From Candidatus Fraserbacteria bacterium (GTDB lineage: Bacteria > Bipolaricaulota > Bipolaricaulia > RBG-16-55-9 > JAJCYT01): 64,000 nucleotides of DNA. A program made the translations under genes and the position numbers. The notes under the pieces were generated by a model. It saw nothing but the letters and a program-made list of their open reading frames with translations. It did not search any database and had not been told where the DNA came from. Below are positions 34,171 to 42,938 of this stretch, in pieces. The first letter of the stretch is position 1, and every line of letters starts with the position of its first letter. The stretch lies in assembly GCA_029262795.1 (NCBI GenBank), contig JAJCYT010000012.1:62001-126000 (forward strand), read 5' to 3'.

Positions 34171-34478
34171 GACATTTCCCACAAACGATCAAGATGTTCA
34201 ATCTGTTTCCAACCCTCATCTGGTTTGACGTGTTCCACAGTGAGGTCTGTGAAAAAACCATCAATCACCGCAACACGTTCCATCGCCAGTGGCGGACGGC
34301 AATAATCTTCTTCTTCCCACATGGCCCAGCCTTCTTCATCCAATCGCGCCTTAGACAGGCTATGATGCAATGTATTGCCAAAGGGGCTCATAGGAAAAAT
34401 TTCCTTGGCATCCAGCATCTCTCTCAGTTCAGACAATTTAGACACAATCGGTTTGGCGCGGACCAAGTAATGAGCCAT
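34167..34478 (-). CDS. Hypothetical protein, 103 residues
   Basis: The small soluble protein reads MAHYLVRAKPIVSKLSELRE and later DGFFTDLTVEHVKPDEGW. I do not recognise the family. It lies three bases after the SDR gene and overlaps the following gene by four bases, so it is translated with them. It could be an accessory protein of the neighbouring oxidoreductases. Confidence 0.6.
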   Translation of the reverse strand: MAHYLVRAKPIVSKLSELREMLDAKEIFPMSPFGNTLHHSLSKARLDEEGWAMWEEEDYCRPPLAMERVAVIDGFFTDLTVEHVKPDEGWKQIEHLDRLWEMS

Positions 34479-34481
34479 GAT

Positions 34482-35477
34482 TCATTTCCTTTCATGCCAT
34501 TTTCTCAACAGCATCTGCTCTTCTTCTGAGGTCAAACCCGACATGCGTTGTTCATCAATAGGACGAGTTTTGTCCCACTCAAAAATATCTTTGGCGGTGT
34601 CAGTCATTGAACGATAATTTAGGCCCAAAGCTTGAGCACGATCACTGTTGGCGGTCCACCAGTGGCCCATGCTTTCGGCCATGAACAATGGATAAGCGCC
34701 ATAAGGTCGGGTGGGATTTGGCAATTCATTTCTCAGAAATTCACGATCATAAATCCTAGTAAATGAAGCATCGCTATCGCTTACCTGCTTAAATGTATTG
34801 AACCATTGCTCCCAAGTAAGGGATTGTCCTGTGCAGTTGTATACGCCTGTAAATTTTTTCTCCAATGCCAGCATTGCAAAATCAGCAAGATCTCTCGCAT
34901 CGACCACTTGAATCGGCTGGTCCGGCTCACCAGGAGCCAACATTTCGCCACCCTGTGCCACACGACTCACCCAATAGGTCGTACGGTCTGATTCATCGTA
35001 GGGACCGCACACCAGACCAAGACGCATCACCAGCGTTCGATCAGGAAAAGCGTGTTCGATCTGCTGTTCACAAAGAACTTTCAACGCACCGTAATGGGCT
35101 CGAACGTCTTCGCTTGCTTCGTCTTCGACGGTCTCTACAGGTGAGCTTTCATCGTATCCCACACGGGCTGGCTTTTGATACACAGCCCCTGTGGAGATAA
35201 AAATGTAATGGTCTACCAAGTCTTTGAGCAGCTCTGCTGAGTCCCGAACAATCCGTGGCACATAGCCGTTAACATCCAAAACGGCATCAAAGCGTCGACC
35301 TGTAAGCGAGGAGAGCCCCCCATCCCGATCCCCTTTTAGTTTTTCAATTTCAGGGAACAAATCAGGGTTGGTCTTGCCACGGTTAAAAATCGTAACTTCA
35401 TGGCCTGCTCGAATTGCCGCCTCCACCATGTGCCGACCAACAAACAATGTGCCACCAAAAACCAGAAGTTTTTTCAT
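34482..35477 (-). CDS. NAD-dependent epimerase/dehydratase family protein
   Basis: The 331-residue extended short-chain dehydrogenase starts with the dinucleotide motif VFGGTLFVGRHMVEAA and has the active-site pair Y-x-x-x-K in AHYGALK near residue 129. The serine or threonine position is ISTGAVY near residue 96. The rest resembles plant chloroplast stem-loop-type or isoflavone reductase-like SDRs rather than UDP-sugar epimerases. The substrate is unknown. Confidence 0.82.
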   Translation of the reverse strand: MKKLLVFGGTLFVGRHMVEAAIRAGHEVTIFNRGKTNPDLFPEIEKLKGDRDGGLSSLTGRRFDAVLDVNGYVPRIVRDSAELLKDLVDHYIFISTGAVYQKPARVGYDESSPVETVEDEASEDVRAHYGALKVLCEQQIEHAFPDRTLVMRLGLVCGPYDESDRTTYWVSRVAQGGEMLAPGEPDQPIQVVDARDLADFAMLALEKKFTGVYNCTGQSLTWEQWFNTFKQVSDSDASFTRIYDREFLRNELPNPTRPYGAYPLFMAESMGHWWTANSDRAQALGLNYRSMTDTAKDIFEWDKTRPIDEQRMSGLTSEEEQMLLRKWHERK

Positions 35478-35489
35478 TTAAAAAACCCT

Positions 35490-36527
35490 TTAGGCGATCG
35501 CTCGGTGATTGTCTAATTGCGGGAATGTTTCACCAAAAGTGAGTGAGCGCACGAAATCATCTTCCAGGAAAGAGCGCGGGAAACCGACTTCAAAGCCTGC
35601 GACCTCATTCAGTTTTTCCAATTCCTCAGCGGATAATTCAAAATCGAGACATGCCAAGTTATTTTTCAACTGAGTGTCTGTGCGGGCACCCAGAATTGGA
35701 ATGATGTTGGCCTGATGCTGTTGCTGACGCACCCAGTTGGTGGCAATTTGTGCAGGCGGTTTTCCGATTTCTTCAGCCACCTTGCCGAATTTTTCTGCCA
35801 ACGTGAGCGTTTTTTCGCCCACCTGTTCAAATCGTTTGGGTTCATCGGTATCGCTGTTGTATTTGCCCGTCAATGCACCACTGCCCAAAATGCCCCAAGG
35901 GGTCACAGCAATGTCGAGCGCCTTAGCCATTGGAAACAAATCGCGTTCAGGGTCACGACTTCCCAGGTGATAGGGAATCTGCAATCCGACAAAACGAGAC
36001 CAACCGCGCAGTTCGGAAATCGCCACCGCATGAGACACCACCCAAGCGGGTGTGTCAGAAATGCCCACATAAAGCACTTTTCCGGAACGAACCAAATCAT
36101 CCATCCCTCGAAGCACTTCTTCAATCGGCGTGGTATAGTCCCACATGTGCAGCCAGAGCAAGTCGATGTAATCAGTATTCATTCGCTTTAAGCTGGCTTC
36201 CACCGTTTGCATCATGTTCTTGCGATGATTGCCGCCACCATTGGGATCTTTTTGATCCGCGTTGAATGCTCTCAGCGTGTATTTGGTGGCTACCACATAT
36301 TGATTGCGGTTGGACTTCACAAACTCCCCGACAAATTCTTCGCTTGTGCCGTTGGTGTAGTTGCAAGCTGTGTCGATGAAGTTGCCACCCGCTTCAATGT
36401 ACGTGTTAAACATTTTCTGGCTTTCTTCTTTCGAAGCACCCCAATCCCAATCCTCACCGAACGTCATGGTGCCCAAAGCCAATTCGGACACTCGCAAGCC
36501 ACTTTTGCCAAATAATTTATAGCGCAT
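35490..36527 (-). CDS. Aldo/keto reductase
   Basis: The 345-residue TIM-barrel reductase starts MRYKLFGKSGLRVSELALG and has the catalytic set: Asp in FIDTACNY, Lys in VVATKYTL and His in DLLWLHMWD. The GRILGSGALTGKY-like segment matches the AKR11/12 group. The NADPH-binding C-terminus reads IIPILGARTDTQLKNNL. It probably reduces a small carbonyl compound. It lies 12 bp upstream of the SDR gene in the same operon. Confidence 0.92.
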   Translation of the reverse strand: MRYKLFGKSGLRVSELALGTMTFGEDWDWGASKEESQKMFNTYIEAGGNFIDTACNYTNGTSEEFVGEFVKSNRNQYVVATKYTLRAFNADQKDPNGGGNHRKNMMQTVEASLKRMNTDYIDLLWLHMWDYTTPIEEVLRGMDDLVRSGKVLYVGISDTPAWVVSHAVAISELRGWSRFVGLQIPYHLGSRDPERDLFPMAKALDIAVTPWGILGSGALTGKYNSDTDEPKRFEQVGEKTLTLAEKFGKVAEEIGKPPAQIATNWVRQQQHQANIIPILGARTDTQLKNNLACLDFELSAEELEKLNEVAGFEVGFPRSFLEDDFVRSLTFGETFPQLDNHRAIA

Positions 36528-36601
36528 GAGTCAAACCTCTCCTACAGATGAAGTTAAAGTTGTTCTAAGATTGAAAAATTTATACTGTGAACCCGCTACA
36601 C

Positions 36602-37933
36602 TTATGCCAATGTTGGATGATCTTGAACCTGAGCCTCCTTCTCATAGCCTTTAAACAAGGCCCAGAAAAAGATGGTTGATAATAAGAATAAAAATGCCAT
36701 CAGGAAAAACGGGGTGCGAAAATCGCCCAACCCCATCAACCCCGCACCAAGGAACCCAGCACCTGCTGTGGCAATGCGCCCAATGGTTGATTGAAAACCA
36801 GTGGCGGTGGCACGTTCTTTTGGATGGAGCAACTCCATGCTGAATGCGCTCAATACAGGGCCGGACATATTGAACAACGTCGTTCGCAATATGTAGGCCA
36901 AACCAGCAATCGACATTACCGCCGTGGGATCAGCCAAGGAAGGCGCAAAACCAATCAGCAAAATAAATGGAACAGCCGCAAGTCGCGTCACCAAAATCGT
37001 GACCGTTTTGCCAAATTTTTCGACCACAAATGGCACCATCAATGCACCCAGCGCCAGGAACAGTGAACCTGCTGCAAATGTGGTTCCAATTTCGTGAGCG
37101 TGCGCGTGAACGCCTTCATGAAAATATACGTTGAATAAGGGGACGACAAAGCCAGCACCCAAGCTGATTAAGCCATTCACCAACAACAATTTTCCAATGA
37201 TGACTGGATTCTTAATATTGGCCGTCAATGATTTTATTGCCGCCATCACAGAAGGTTTCACTTTTTTAACAGGCTCAACTTTTTGGTCAGGCACCTGTTG
37301 TTTTAACAAAATTGCCGGAATCAGGGAAAGAAACCACCAGCCTATGCCAATAAACGCAGCCCAGCGATAAGCCACCACCGTTTCAATGCCAAAAGCGCCA
37401 GCAGCCCACAATGGCACAAATCCAGCGATCAGGCTGCCAATCATTGCTGAGAATGTTCTCAAGCCTTCGGACACACTGAACAAATGGATGCGTTCTTTTT
37501 GTTCGCTGTTTTCAGCCATAAATGGTGATTCTGTCACATGATGCAGTGCGCTGAACATCGCAGCCAACGCCGAGGCAACCAGAATAATTGTGTCATCAGT
37601 ACTTAAAATAAGGGTGAGCGACATGACCGCACCCAGACCATCACCGAGGATGAATCCTGCTTTGCGCCCCAATTTATCCGATACCCAACCCATTGGAATA
37701 GAGGCTGCCGCGCCTGCGACGCCCATGACGAGTAATCTCAAACCGATAAATTCCAGTGGCTTACCAATGGCCAACAAATACAGGTTAAACATAACTTCCC
37801 ACGTGCCATGAATCATGTCCATGCCAATCACGTGAAGTAAATAAAGTCGGGCGTTGTAACTGAAGAGTTTTATTTTGGCCAGATAGCCGCGAATGCCTTT
37901 GAGATCATCGAAAGAATGTTGTGCTTTCACCAT
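36602..37933 (-). CDS. Major facilitator superfamily transporter
   Basis: The 443-residue protein has twelve predicted membrane helices in two halves with a central loop (KQQVPDQKVEPVKKVKPSV). The MFS motif A is GWVSDKLGRKAGF near residue 85. The substrate is unknown. A well-formed promoter is present on the minus strand (38022-38050), divergent from a SufR-like regulator, so control by that regulator is possible. Confidence 0.88.
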   Translation of the reverse strand: MVKAQHSFDDLKGIRGYLAKIKLFSYNARLYLLHVIGMDMIHGTWEVMFNLYLLAIGKPLEFIGLRLLVMGVAGAAASIPMGWVSDKLGRKAGFILGDGLGAVMSLTLILSTDDTIILVASALAAMFSALHHVTESPFMAENSEQKERIHLFSVSEGLRTFSAMIGSLIAGFVPLWAAGAFGIETVVAYRWAAFIGIGWWFLSLIPAILLKQQVPDQKVEPVKKVKPSVMAAIKSLTANIKNPVIIGKLLLVNGLISLGAGFVVPLFNVYFHEGVHAHAHEIGTTFAAGSLFLALGALMVPFVVEKFGKTVTILVTRLAAVPFILLIGFAPSLADPTAVMSIAGLAYILRTTLFNMSGPVLSAFSMELLHPKERATATGFQSTIGRIATAGAGFLGAGLMGLGDFRTPFFLMAFLFLLSTIFFWALFKGYEKEAQVQDHPTLA

Positions 37934-38021
37934 TGTTTCCCCTTTCGCTGACCTCCGAAGATGAATTTGGCTCTCGATTTAAAGCCTTTTAATTGAGATA
38001 TAATCACATTGAGATAAGACG

Positions 38022-38050
38022 AGTATAGCACAGTTTTCTTATTTTGTCAA
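38022..38050 (-). promoter_or_regulatory. Sigma-70 promoter of MFS gene
   Basis: On the minus strand TTGACA (38050-38045), a 17-bp spacer and TATACT (38027-38022) form a near-consensus promoter. Transcription would begin near 38015, about 80 bp before the MFS start codon. The -35 lies 8 bp from the palindrome at 38058-38076. Confidence 0.7.
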
Positions 38051-38057
38051 TTATTTA

Positions 38058-38096
38058 GTTTATAAAGTTTACAAACTCCAAAATCCTTGTTATACT
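38058..38096 (+). promoter_or_regulatory. Promoter and 19-bp palindromic operator of SufR-like gene
   Basis: TTTACA (38068-38073), 17 bp and TATACT (38091-38096) form a good promoter 28 bp before the start codon. A 19-bp near-perfect palindrome, GTTTATAAAGTTTACAAAC (38058-38076), overlaps the -35; only one symmetric pair mismatches. This is a likely autoregulatory site, and it also lies close to the divergent MFS promoter. Confidence 0.65.
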
Positions 38097-38123
38097 AAGT
38101 CTAAGTTTTTAATAAAGAAGGTA

Positions 38124-38774
38124 ATGATGATTGACACACCTGCACTTAAGCAGATGCCGGAAACGCGGCAAAAAATTTTAGAACTTCTTAAGCAAAACGA
38201 AGGCTTAACCGCCGACCAGATGAGCGAATCCCTCGGCATTACTTCAATGGGGGTACGCCAACATTTGGTCGCCCTGGAACGCGATGGACTGGTGCAATAT
38301 TCCGCCGAACAACGGGGTATGGGCCGACCCAAATATATTTATTCATTGACCGATACGGGAGATGAACTTTTTCCGAGAAGTTATCCACAACTGGTCAATA
38401 CTTTTATTGAAGCCACGCGTGAAGCCTTTGGCGAAGAGGGGGTCGATAAAGTCTTTGCTGCAAGAAACAAATCGCTTCAAGCCATTTATGAGTCGCGCCT
38501 CAATGAAAAAAATTTTGAAGATAAAATTGCTGAACTTGCCAAGATTCGTAGTGAAGAAGGTTACATGGCCAATTGGGAACAAAAGGACAAAAACACCTTC
38601 TACCTCAACGAAAACAACTGTGCCATCTGTCAGGTTGCCAAGCAATGCTTGAATGCCTGCAACTTCGAGCTAAAATTGTTTCAAACGGTGCTGCCCGAAG
38701 CCGAGATCTCCCGCGAGGATCACATCATGAACGGGGATCGTGCTTGCACCTATGTCATTCGCAAGAAGAAATAA
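38124..38774 (+). CDS. SufR-like winged-helix regulator with Fe-S type cysteines
   Basis: The 216-residue protein has a DeoR/ArsR-like helix-turn-helix (QKILELLKQNEGLTADQMS; SMGVRQHLVALERDGLV) and a C-terminal cysteine set: NNCAICQVAKQCLNACNFEL and GDRACTY. SufR regulators use such cysteines to bind a 4Fe-4S cluster and repress Fe-S assembly genes. No suf genes are in the window, so the targets may be the own gene, the divergent MFS gene and distant loci. The ATG follows AGAAGG. Confidence 0.8.
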   Translation: MMIDTPALKQMPETRQKILELLKQNEGLTADQMSESLGITSMGVRQHLVALERDGLVQYSAEQRGMGRPKYIYSLTDTGDELFPRSYPQLVNTFIEATREAFGEEGVDKVFAARNKSLQAIYESRLNEKNFEDKIAELAKIRSEEGYMANWEQKDKNTFYLNENNCAICQVAKQCLNACNFELKLFQTVLPEAEISREDHIMNGDRACTYVIRKKK

Positions 38775-38798
38775 GTGCTCAAAATGTAGGTGATTATC

Positions 38799-39431
38799 AT
38801 GCCGGATCTTGCAATTTTTGGTGTATTCACGCTAGCTGCGTTGGCTTTGCTCATTATGCCTGGACCTGCTGTACTTTACGTCATTGCCCGTAGTCTAGAC
38901 CAAGGATCACTGGCAGGCATTGTGTCTGTTCTGGGCATAGGTGTCGGCACTTTGTTTCATATTTTTGCGGCTGCATTTGGGGTTTCGGCCATCATTGCCT
39001 CTTCGGCAGAAGCATTCACCATCATGAAATTTTTAGGAGCAGCTTATTTAATTTATTTGGGCATCCGACGCTTTATGACCAAAGATGAGCATGAAACCCA
39101 GATGTTTAAATCTCAAAAATTGTCTCAGGCATTTTATCAAGGCATTTGGGTGAATTTATTGAATCCTAAAACCGCCTTGTTTTTCTTTGCATTTTTGCCA
39201 CAATTTGTGGATGTTTCCAGGGGCAGCGTGTCGCTTCAAATTGTCTTTTTAGGTGTCTGGTTTCTATTGCTGGGGACCTTCAGTGATGCCATTTATGCTG
39301 TCCTTGCAGGCAAGCTCAGACATTTTTTGAAAGGGAACACTAAATTTTTAAGGCTACAACGGTATTTTGCCAGCGGCGTTTATATCATTTTGGGTGTCGC
39401 TACCGCGTTTGCAGGATCAGGAAAGAAATAA
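38799..39431 (+). CDS. LysE/RhtB family exporter
   Basis: The 210-residue membrane protein begins MPDLAIFGVFTLAALALLIM followed by the family signature PGPAVLYVIARS, and contains WVNLLNPKTALFFFAFLPQF near residue 125. LysE-type carriers export amino acids or homoserine lactones. The ATG at 38799 follows TAGGTGA; a GTG three codons earlier is less likely. Only about 25 bp separate it from the SufR-like gene, and bioY follows by 12 bp, so the three are probably co-transcribed. Confidence 0.9.
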   Translation: MPDLAIFGVFTLAALALLIMPGPAVLYVIARSLDQGSLAGIVSVLGIGVGTLFHIFAAAFGVSAIIASSAEAFTIMKFLGAAYLIYLGIRRFMTKDEHETQMFKSQKLSQAFYQGIWVNLLNPKTALFFFAFLPQFVDVSRGSVSLQIVFLGVWFLLLGTFSDAIYAVLAGKLRHFLKGNTKFLRLQRYFASGVYIILGVATAFAGSGKK

Positions 39432-39443
39432 GGAGAATTTATT

Positions 39444-40055
39444 TTGGCAACTCGTACCCATCAACCACATGTTTTTGCTGATCAAATTTTAAAACAGAAC
39501 AGTTTATTGAAAGATGCGTTGCTCGTCATTGGCGGTAGTTTAGTTGTGGCATTGACTGCACAGATTGCCATTCCCCTTCCTTGGACGCCTGTGCCCATCA
39601 CTGGTCAAACGTTTGGTGTGTTGTTAATTGGGATGCTGCTTGGCCCTTGGCGTGGCGCGGCTGCCATGTTGCTTTATCTGGCTGAAGGTGGATTGGGATT
39701 GCCGTTCTTTTCAGGTGGGGCTGGTGGTGTCGGGGTTCTGATGGGTGGCTCTGCCGGTTACTTATTTGGATATGTGCCTGCTGCACTGGCGATTGGTTGG
39801 TTGGCTGAACGTGGTTGGGACCGCACTTTCTTCAAAACGGCATTGATCATGCTGGTTGGCAACATCATCCTCTATGTTCCTGGATTGATCGTACTCAACG
39901 CAGTTTTTCCAGACTTAGATACTTTGCAGGCTGGCTTGATTCCTTTCATTCCAGGCGATTTGACCAAGCTTGCACTTGCCGCTGCATTGATGCCAACATT
40001 ATGGCGATTCTTCGGCATGGGCAAGCCTGAGAAACAGGATGAAAAAACTGGCTGA
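39444..40055 (+). CDS. bioY: Biotin ECF transporter substrate-binding component
   Basis: The 203-residue protein matches BioY: six membrane segments with LVVALTAQIAIPLPWTPVPI near residue 35, TGQTFGVLLIGMLLGPWRGA, LYLAEGGLGLPFFSGG near residue 72, and NAVFPD with IPFIPGDLTKL near the end. The start is TTG at 39444 with AAGGAG eight bases upstream. BioY binds biotin, and works alone or with the shared BioMN or ECF energy-coupling module, which is not encoded here. Confidence 0.93.
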   Translation: MATRTHQPHVFADQILKQNSLLKDALLVIGGSLVVALTAQIAIPLPWTPVPITGQTFGVLLIGMLLGPWRGAAAMLLYLAEGGLGLPFFSGGAGGVGVLMGGSAGYLFGYVPAALAIGWLAERGWDRTFFKTALIMLVGNIILYVPGLIVLNAVFPDLDTLQAGLIPFIPGDLTKLALAAALMPTLWRFFGMGKPEKQDEKTG

Positions 40056-40138
40056 CATTTCTCACAAGATTTCACGAACAACAGTCATTTGAATTTGGGC
40101 GACTTCTGATAAGCCAGATGGGTTCCCATTTTACCTAG

Positions 40139-40168
40139 TTGCTATTTTTTTAGCACTTCGGTTATAAT
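40139..40168 (+). promoter_or_regulatory. Promoter of secreted-protein gene
   Basis: TATAAT at 40163-40168 is a perfect -10. TTGCTA at 40139-40144, 18 bp upstream, is a modest -35. The gene starts 20 bp further on behind GAAGGAGG. Confidence 0.6.
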
Positions 40169-40187
40169 CCTCCACGAAGGAGGCGTT

Positions 40188-40928
40188 ATGCGGAATCGCT
40201 CAATCTTAATTTTTGTTGTTCTTTTAGGGTTATTACTGTCTATTTCTCAACCCACTTTGGCCCATGTTGAAGACGAGGGTGGCTTCTTGGCAGGTTGGAT
40301 TTCTCTGGAAAACTTTGACGATTTCAATCAGGTTCTGGAAGACAATGATTATGCCCCACTTTCAAGTGGATTTTTCACGTTCGGAGGATGGGGGCCTTTG
40401 GCCTATTTTGATAGCGTTCGTTTGGGTTTTGGCGGGGCAAGTGGAGAGTCAAAGTCTCAGAAAGTCGATAAAAAGGCCCGACTCGAATTTGGCTATGGCA
40501 TGTTAGATCTTGCATATTCATTGTTCCGTTCTGATATCTCTGTGGTGACCATTGGGGTTGGAGCCATTGCTGGTGGGACCACATTAACCTTAAACTCAAA
40601 CCGCCCTTCCTCATTTGAGGATGCAATCCAAAACCCCACCAGCACAGAACTCAACCGATACTTCGCCGGAGCAAAACCCTATGTCAGCTTAAGATTTGAT
40701 TCTGATGTTTTAAAGATGCAAATTATTGGGGCGTACCTGTACACATTCCCTGACAGGTGGGAACTGAGAGACAATCGCTTTGAAGGTCCACCGATTGACC
40801 TCAATGGCTGGAGCGTAGAAGTCGGCTTACACATTGAACTTGATCTACCTGACTTCGATTACGATTTTCCCGACCATGATAAAAAAGATGAAGAAACAGA
40901 AGAAGAATCTGACGCCGATGCATCTTAG
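40188..40928 (+). CDS. Exported protein, possible beta-barrel, unknown
   Basis: The 246-residue product has a Sec signal (MRNRSILIFVVLLGLLLSIS, cleavage near LAH). The mature part has alternating short hydrophobic strands and glycine-rich turns (LEFGYGMLDLAYSLF; VVTIGVGAIAGGTTLTL; AKPYVSLRFDSDV), as in outer-membrane barrel or autotransporter-like proteins, then an unusually acidic tail (DKKDEETEEESDAD). No family is recognised. It has its own promoter, a strong ribosome site and a terminator. Confidence 0.65.
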   Translation: MRNRSILIFVVLLGLLLSISQPTLAHVEDEGGFLAGWISLENFDDFNQVLEDNDYAPLSSGFFTFGGWGPLAYFDSVRLGFGGASGESKSQKVDKKARLEFGYGMLDLAYSLFRSDISVVTIGVGAIAGGTTLTLNSNRPSSFEDAIQNPTSTELNRYFAGAKPYVSLRFDSDVLKMQIIGAYLYTFPDRWELRDNRFEGPPIDLNGWSVEVGLHIELDLPDFDYDFPDHDKKDEETEEESDADAS

Positions 40929-41006
40929 AGTGGCTTGATTATCTAGGAAATTGTTTTGTATTCTGCCAATTCACTTAATGGATTTTGATACTCATTTAAA
41001 CATAAA

Positions 41007-41053
41007 AAAGAGGTCTATAGGAGGCATTTTTGAAAATTTCCATAGACCTCTTT
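41007..41053. terminator. Bidirectional terminator
   Basis: AAAGAGGTCTAT (41007-41018) pairs perfectly with 41042-41053 around a 23-nt loop. A-runs flank one side and T-runs the other, between two convergent genes. Confidence 0.75.
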
Positions 41054-41081
41054 CTTGCTTTCTAATTCGACGATGATTGAC

Positions 41082-42131
41082 TTAGGCTTCTTCATCAATG
41101 GGTTCATTGAAAATCTCTTCCAGTGTTGCCACGTCATTGTTATCGACAACGCCATCGTTGTTGAAATCAAAGGCGCGGGTGTTGTTTTGAATCTCAGGTG
41201 CCAGAAGATTTAAATCGAAAAACACAATGTCATTGCTATCAAAGCCATTGTCACCGTTGAGGTCTTCGTAAAAACCGTCGCTATTCAAATCTTTTGGCAT
41301 ATCTGGAGAAGTACCAATCGGTGCCAGATCCAACGGTTCGATGTCCAGCACAAATTGTCCACCCAGCAAATTGTCACCGCCAAAGTCGAGAATAGACAAA
41401 ATCAAATATCGACCAGGTTCAAACACATCACCTAAATCTCGGGCGCTGGGTACATCCACTTCTCTAACAGCGCCAGGAAGGACTGGAAAATCTTCGATGG
41501 CAATGGACTCCAACACTTCACCTGATGTGTTGCGAATTTCAACTCGACCTTTGACGTTGGTCAGATTGACCAGGCTGGTGTTTTCAAACTCGACCACCGC
41601 ATTGAGTGGGTTCAGTCCGGTCACCTTGAGGCTGTTGATCTGCCCATTGGGTGTGCCGCTGCCTGGTGGGGTTTCCAATATTTTGACCGCAAAACGTTTG
41701 CGCACAAAAATGGTGGCGCCACCTTCTGCTTCAACTTCGCGCGGGGTGCCTTCAACAATCAATGAGGTCCAATACGTGCCCTGAATGCCTACAGGCACGG
41801 CAATTGTAAAGCGCACTTCCTCAGACTCACCAGGTTCCAATGTGAACTGTGTCGGTGCGACGGTAACCCATTGAGAGGCTGAGCGGATCACATTGCCCAC
41901 ATCCATAAAACGATTTTCGCCGTCAATGCTGCGATCCCAGTCGGCCAATGAAATGTTGACCGTGGTTGATTCTTCCTCGTCGTTAATAACAAAGAACGTG
42001 CCAATTTCTGTGGCACCGCCAGGCAAAGACAAATCAAATTCGATCTGTGACAGCCTCAGCCCGAACGATGACATTGAAAAAACACCAACCAGCAACAGCC
42101 AATAACAGCAGAGCAATGCAAAACGCTTCAT
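41082..42131 (-). CDS. Exported protein with Ig-like and dockerin-like repeats
   Basis: The 349-residue protein starts at the ATG at 42131 behind GGAGG. After a signal (MKRFALLCCYWLLLVGVFS) come Ig-like sheets (IEFDLSLPGGATEIGTFFVI; FTLEPGESEEVRFTIAVPVG) that resemble periplasmic chaperone-like domains. The C-terminal 70 residues hold calcium-loop repeats: DLNSDGFYEDLNGDNGFDSN and DFNNDGVVDNNDV, typical of dockerin type I modules. It may be displayed on the outer surface or in a protein complex. No enzyme motif is seen. Confidence 0.7.
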   Translation of the reverse strand: MKRFALLCCYWLLLVGVFSMSSFGLRLSQIEFDLSLPGGATEIGTFFVINDEEESTTVNISLADWDRSIDGENRFMDVGNVIRSASQWVTVAPTQFTLEPGESEEVRFTIAVPVGIQGTYWTSLIVEGTPREVEAEGGATIFVRKRFAVKILETPPGSGTPNGQINSLKVTGLNPLNAVVEFENTSLVNLTNVKGRVEIRNTSGEVLESIAIEDFPVLPGAVREVDVPSARDLGDVFEPGRYLILSILDFGGDNLLGGQFVLDIEPLDLAPIGTSPDMPKDLNSDGFYEDLNGDNGFDSNDIVFFDLNLLAPEIQNNTRAFDFNNDGVVDNNDVATLEEIFNEPIDEEA

Positions 42132-42332
42132 CGTGTCCTCCAAAGACCAGATAATTTGGATGCTAAATCAGGATACCATTATTTAAAGGGATAAAAAAAT
42201 ATTTTTAAGTGTTTTGAGTTACTTAGATCGCCCGAACAATGCAACAACGCGGGATCCTATTGAAAAATAGAGATTAGACAAATACCGAAAGGAAAACCAA
42301 TCGACTGTTTGTTACTTAGAAGGCGTTGAGAT

Positions 42333-42662
42333 TTAATTGCTCGATGGCAGTGTACTTTCGCTGTAAGGTGAAAGGTGTCCCTTTCGAGCATGGATAAACG
42401 CTTCAAACGAATGCAACAACGCTTCAACTTCTGCTAGTTCACCCAGATAGTGAGCTCTTTGGGCTTCATCCGTGCATTGCTGCGCCTCGGATTTAGCGCG
42501 TCGAAGATGTGCTGTAGATTGTTCAAGTTTAAAGGATGCGGTTTCAAAATCTGCATCCGTCCATGCCAATGCCAGCGCAAGCAGCGAATCAATAGAGCGA
42601 TTGATCTCTTGTATCAATGGAATCATTTTATGAATGTCATCCTGACTTAAATTATCGTTCAT
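42333..42662 (-). CDS. Small helical hypothetical protein
   Basis: The 109-residue protein (MNDNLSQDDIHKMIPLIQE) is predicted to be mainly helical with heptad-like spacing (FETASFKLEQSTAHLRRAKS). Cysteines are few. I do not recognise the family. An in-frame GTG two codons upstream could also be the start. No strong ribosome site is seen, which lowers confidence in the start. Confidence 0.55.
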   Translation of the reverse strand: MNDNLSQDDIHKMIPLIQEINRSIDSLLALALAWTDADFETASFKLEQSTAHLRRAKSEAQQCTDEAQRAHYLGELAEVEALLHSFEAFIHARKGHLSPYSESTLPSSN

Positions 42663-42883
42663 AAACACCGTTTTGTGTTCTACCTCAACATGCGCTTGTT
42701 CCTATTAATGTTATACCTATCACCAAGGATAAGAGACTGAAAATCTCATGAAAATAAAATGAAAATCTTTTTTCCTTGTCTAGGAAAACTGAACATGGCG
42801 CAAATCCTCTTCCTGCCTACAGAATATACCTAGGCAGGAAATCATTTAGACAAAATTTTTTATATTGAGGGCAAGAAAAGAAA

Positions 42884-42923
42884 AATGGAACAGATAAATG
42901 ATGTAAAACTTATCTGTTCCATT
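42884..42923 (-). terminator. Terminator of sigma factor gene
   Basis: AATGGAACAGATAA (42884-42897) pairs perfectly with 42910-42923 around a 12-nt loop. On the minus strand the stem is followed by TTTCTTTTC. It lies 16 bp past the sigma factor stop codon. Confidence 0.8.
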
Positions 42924-42938
42924 GAAGCAATTTTGAAA

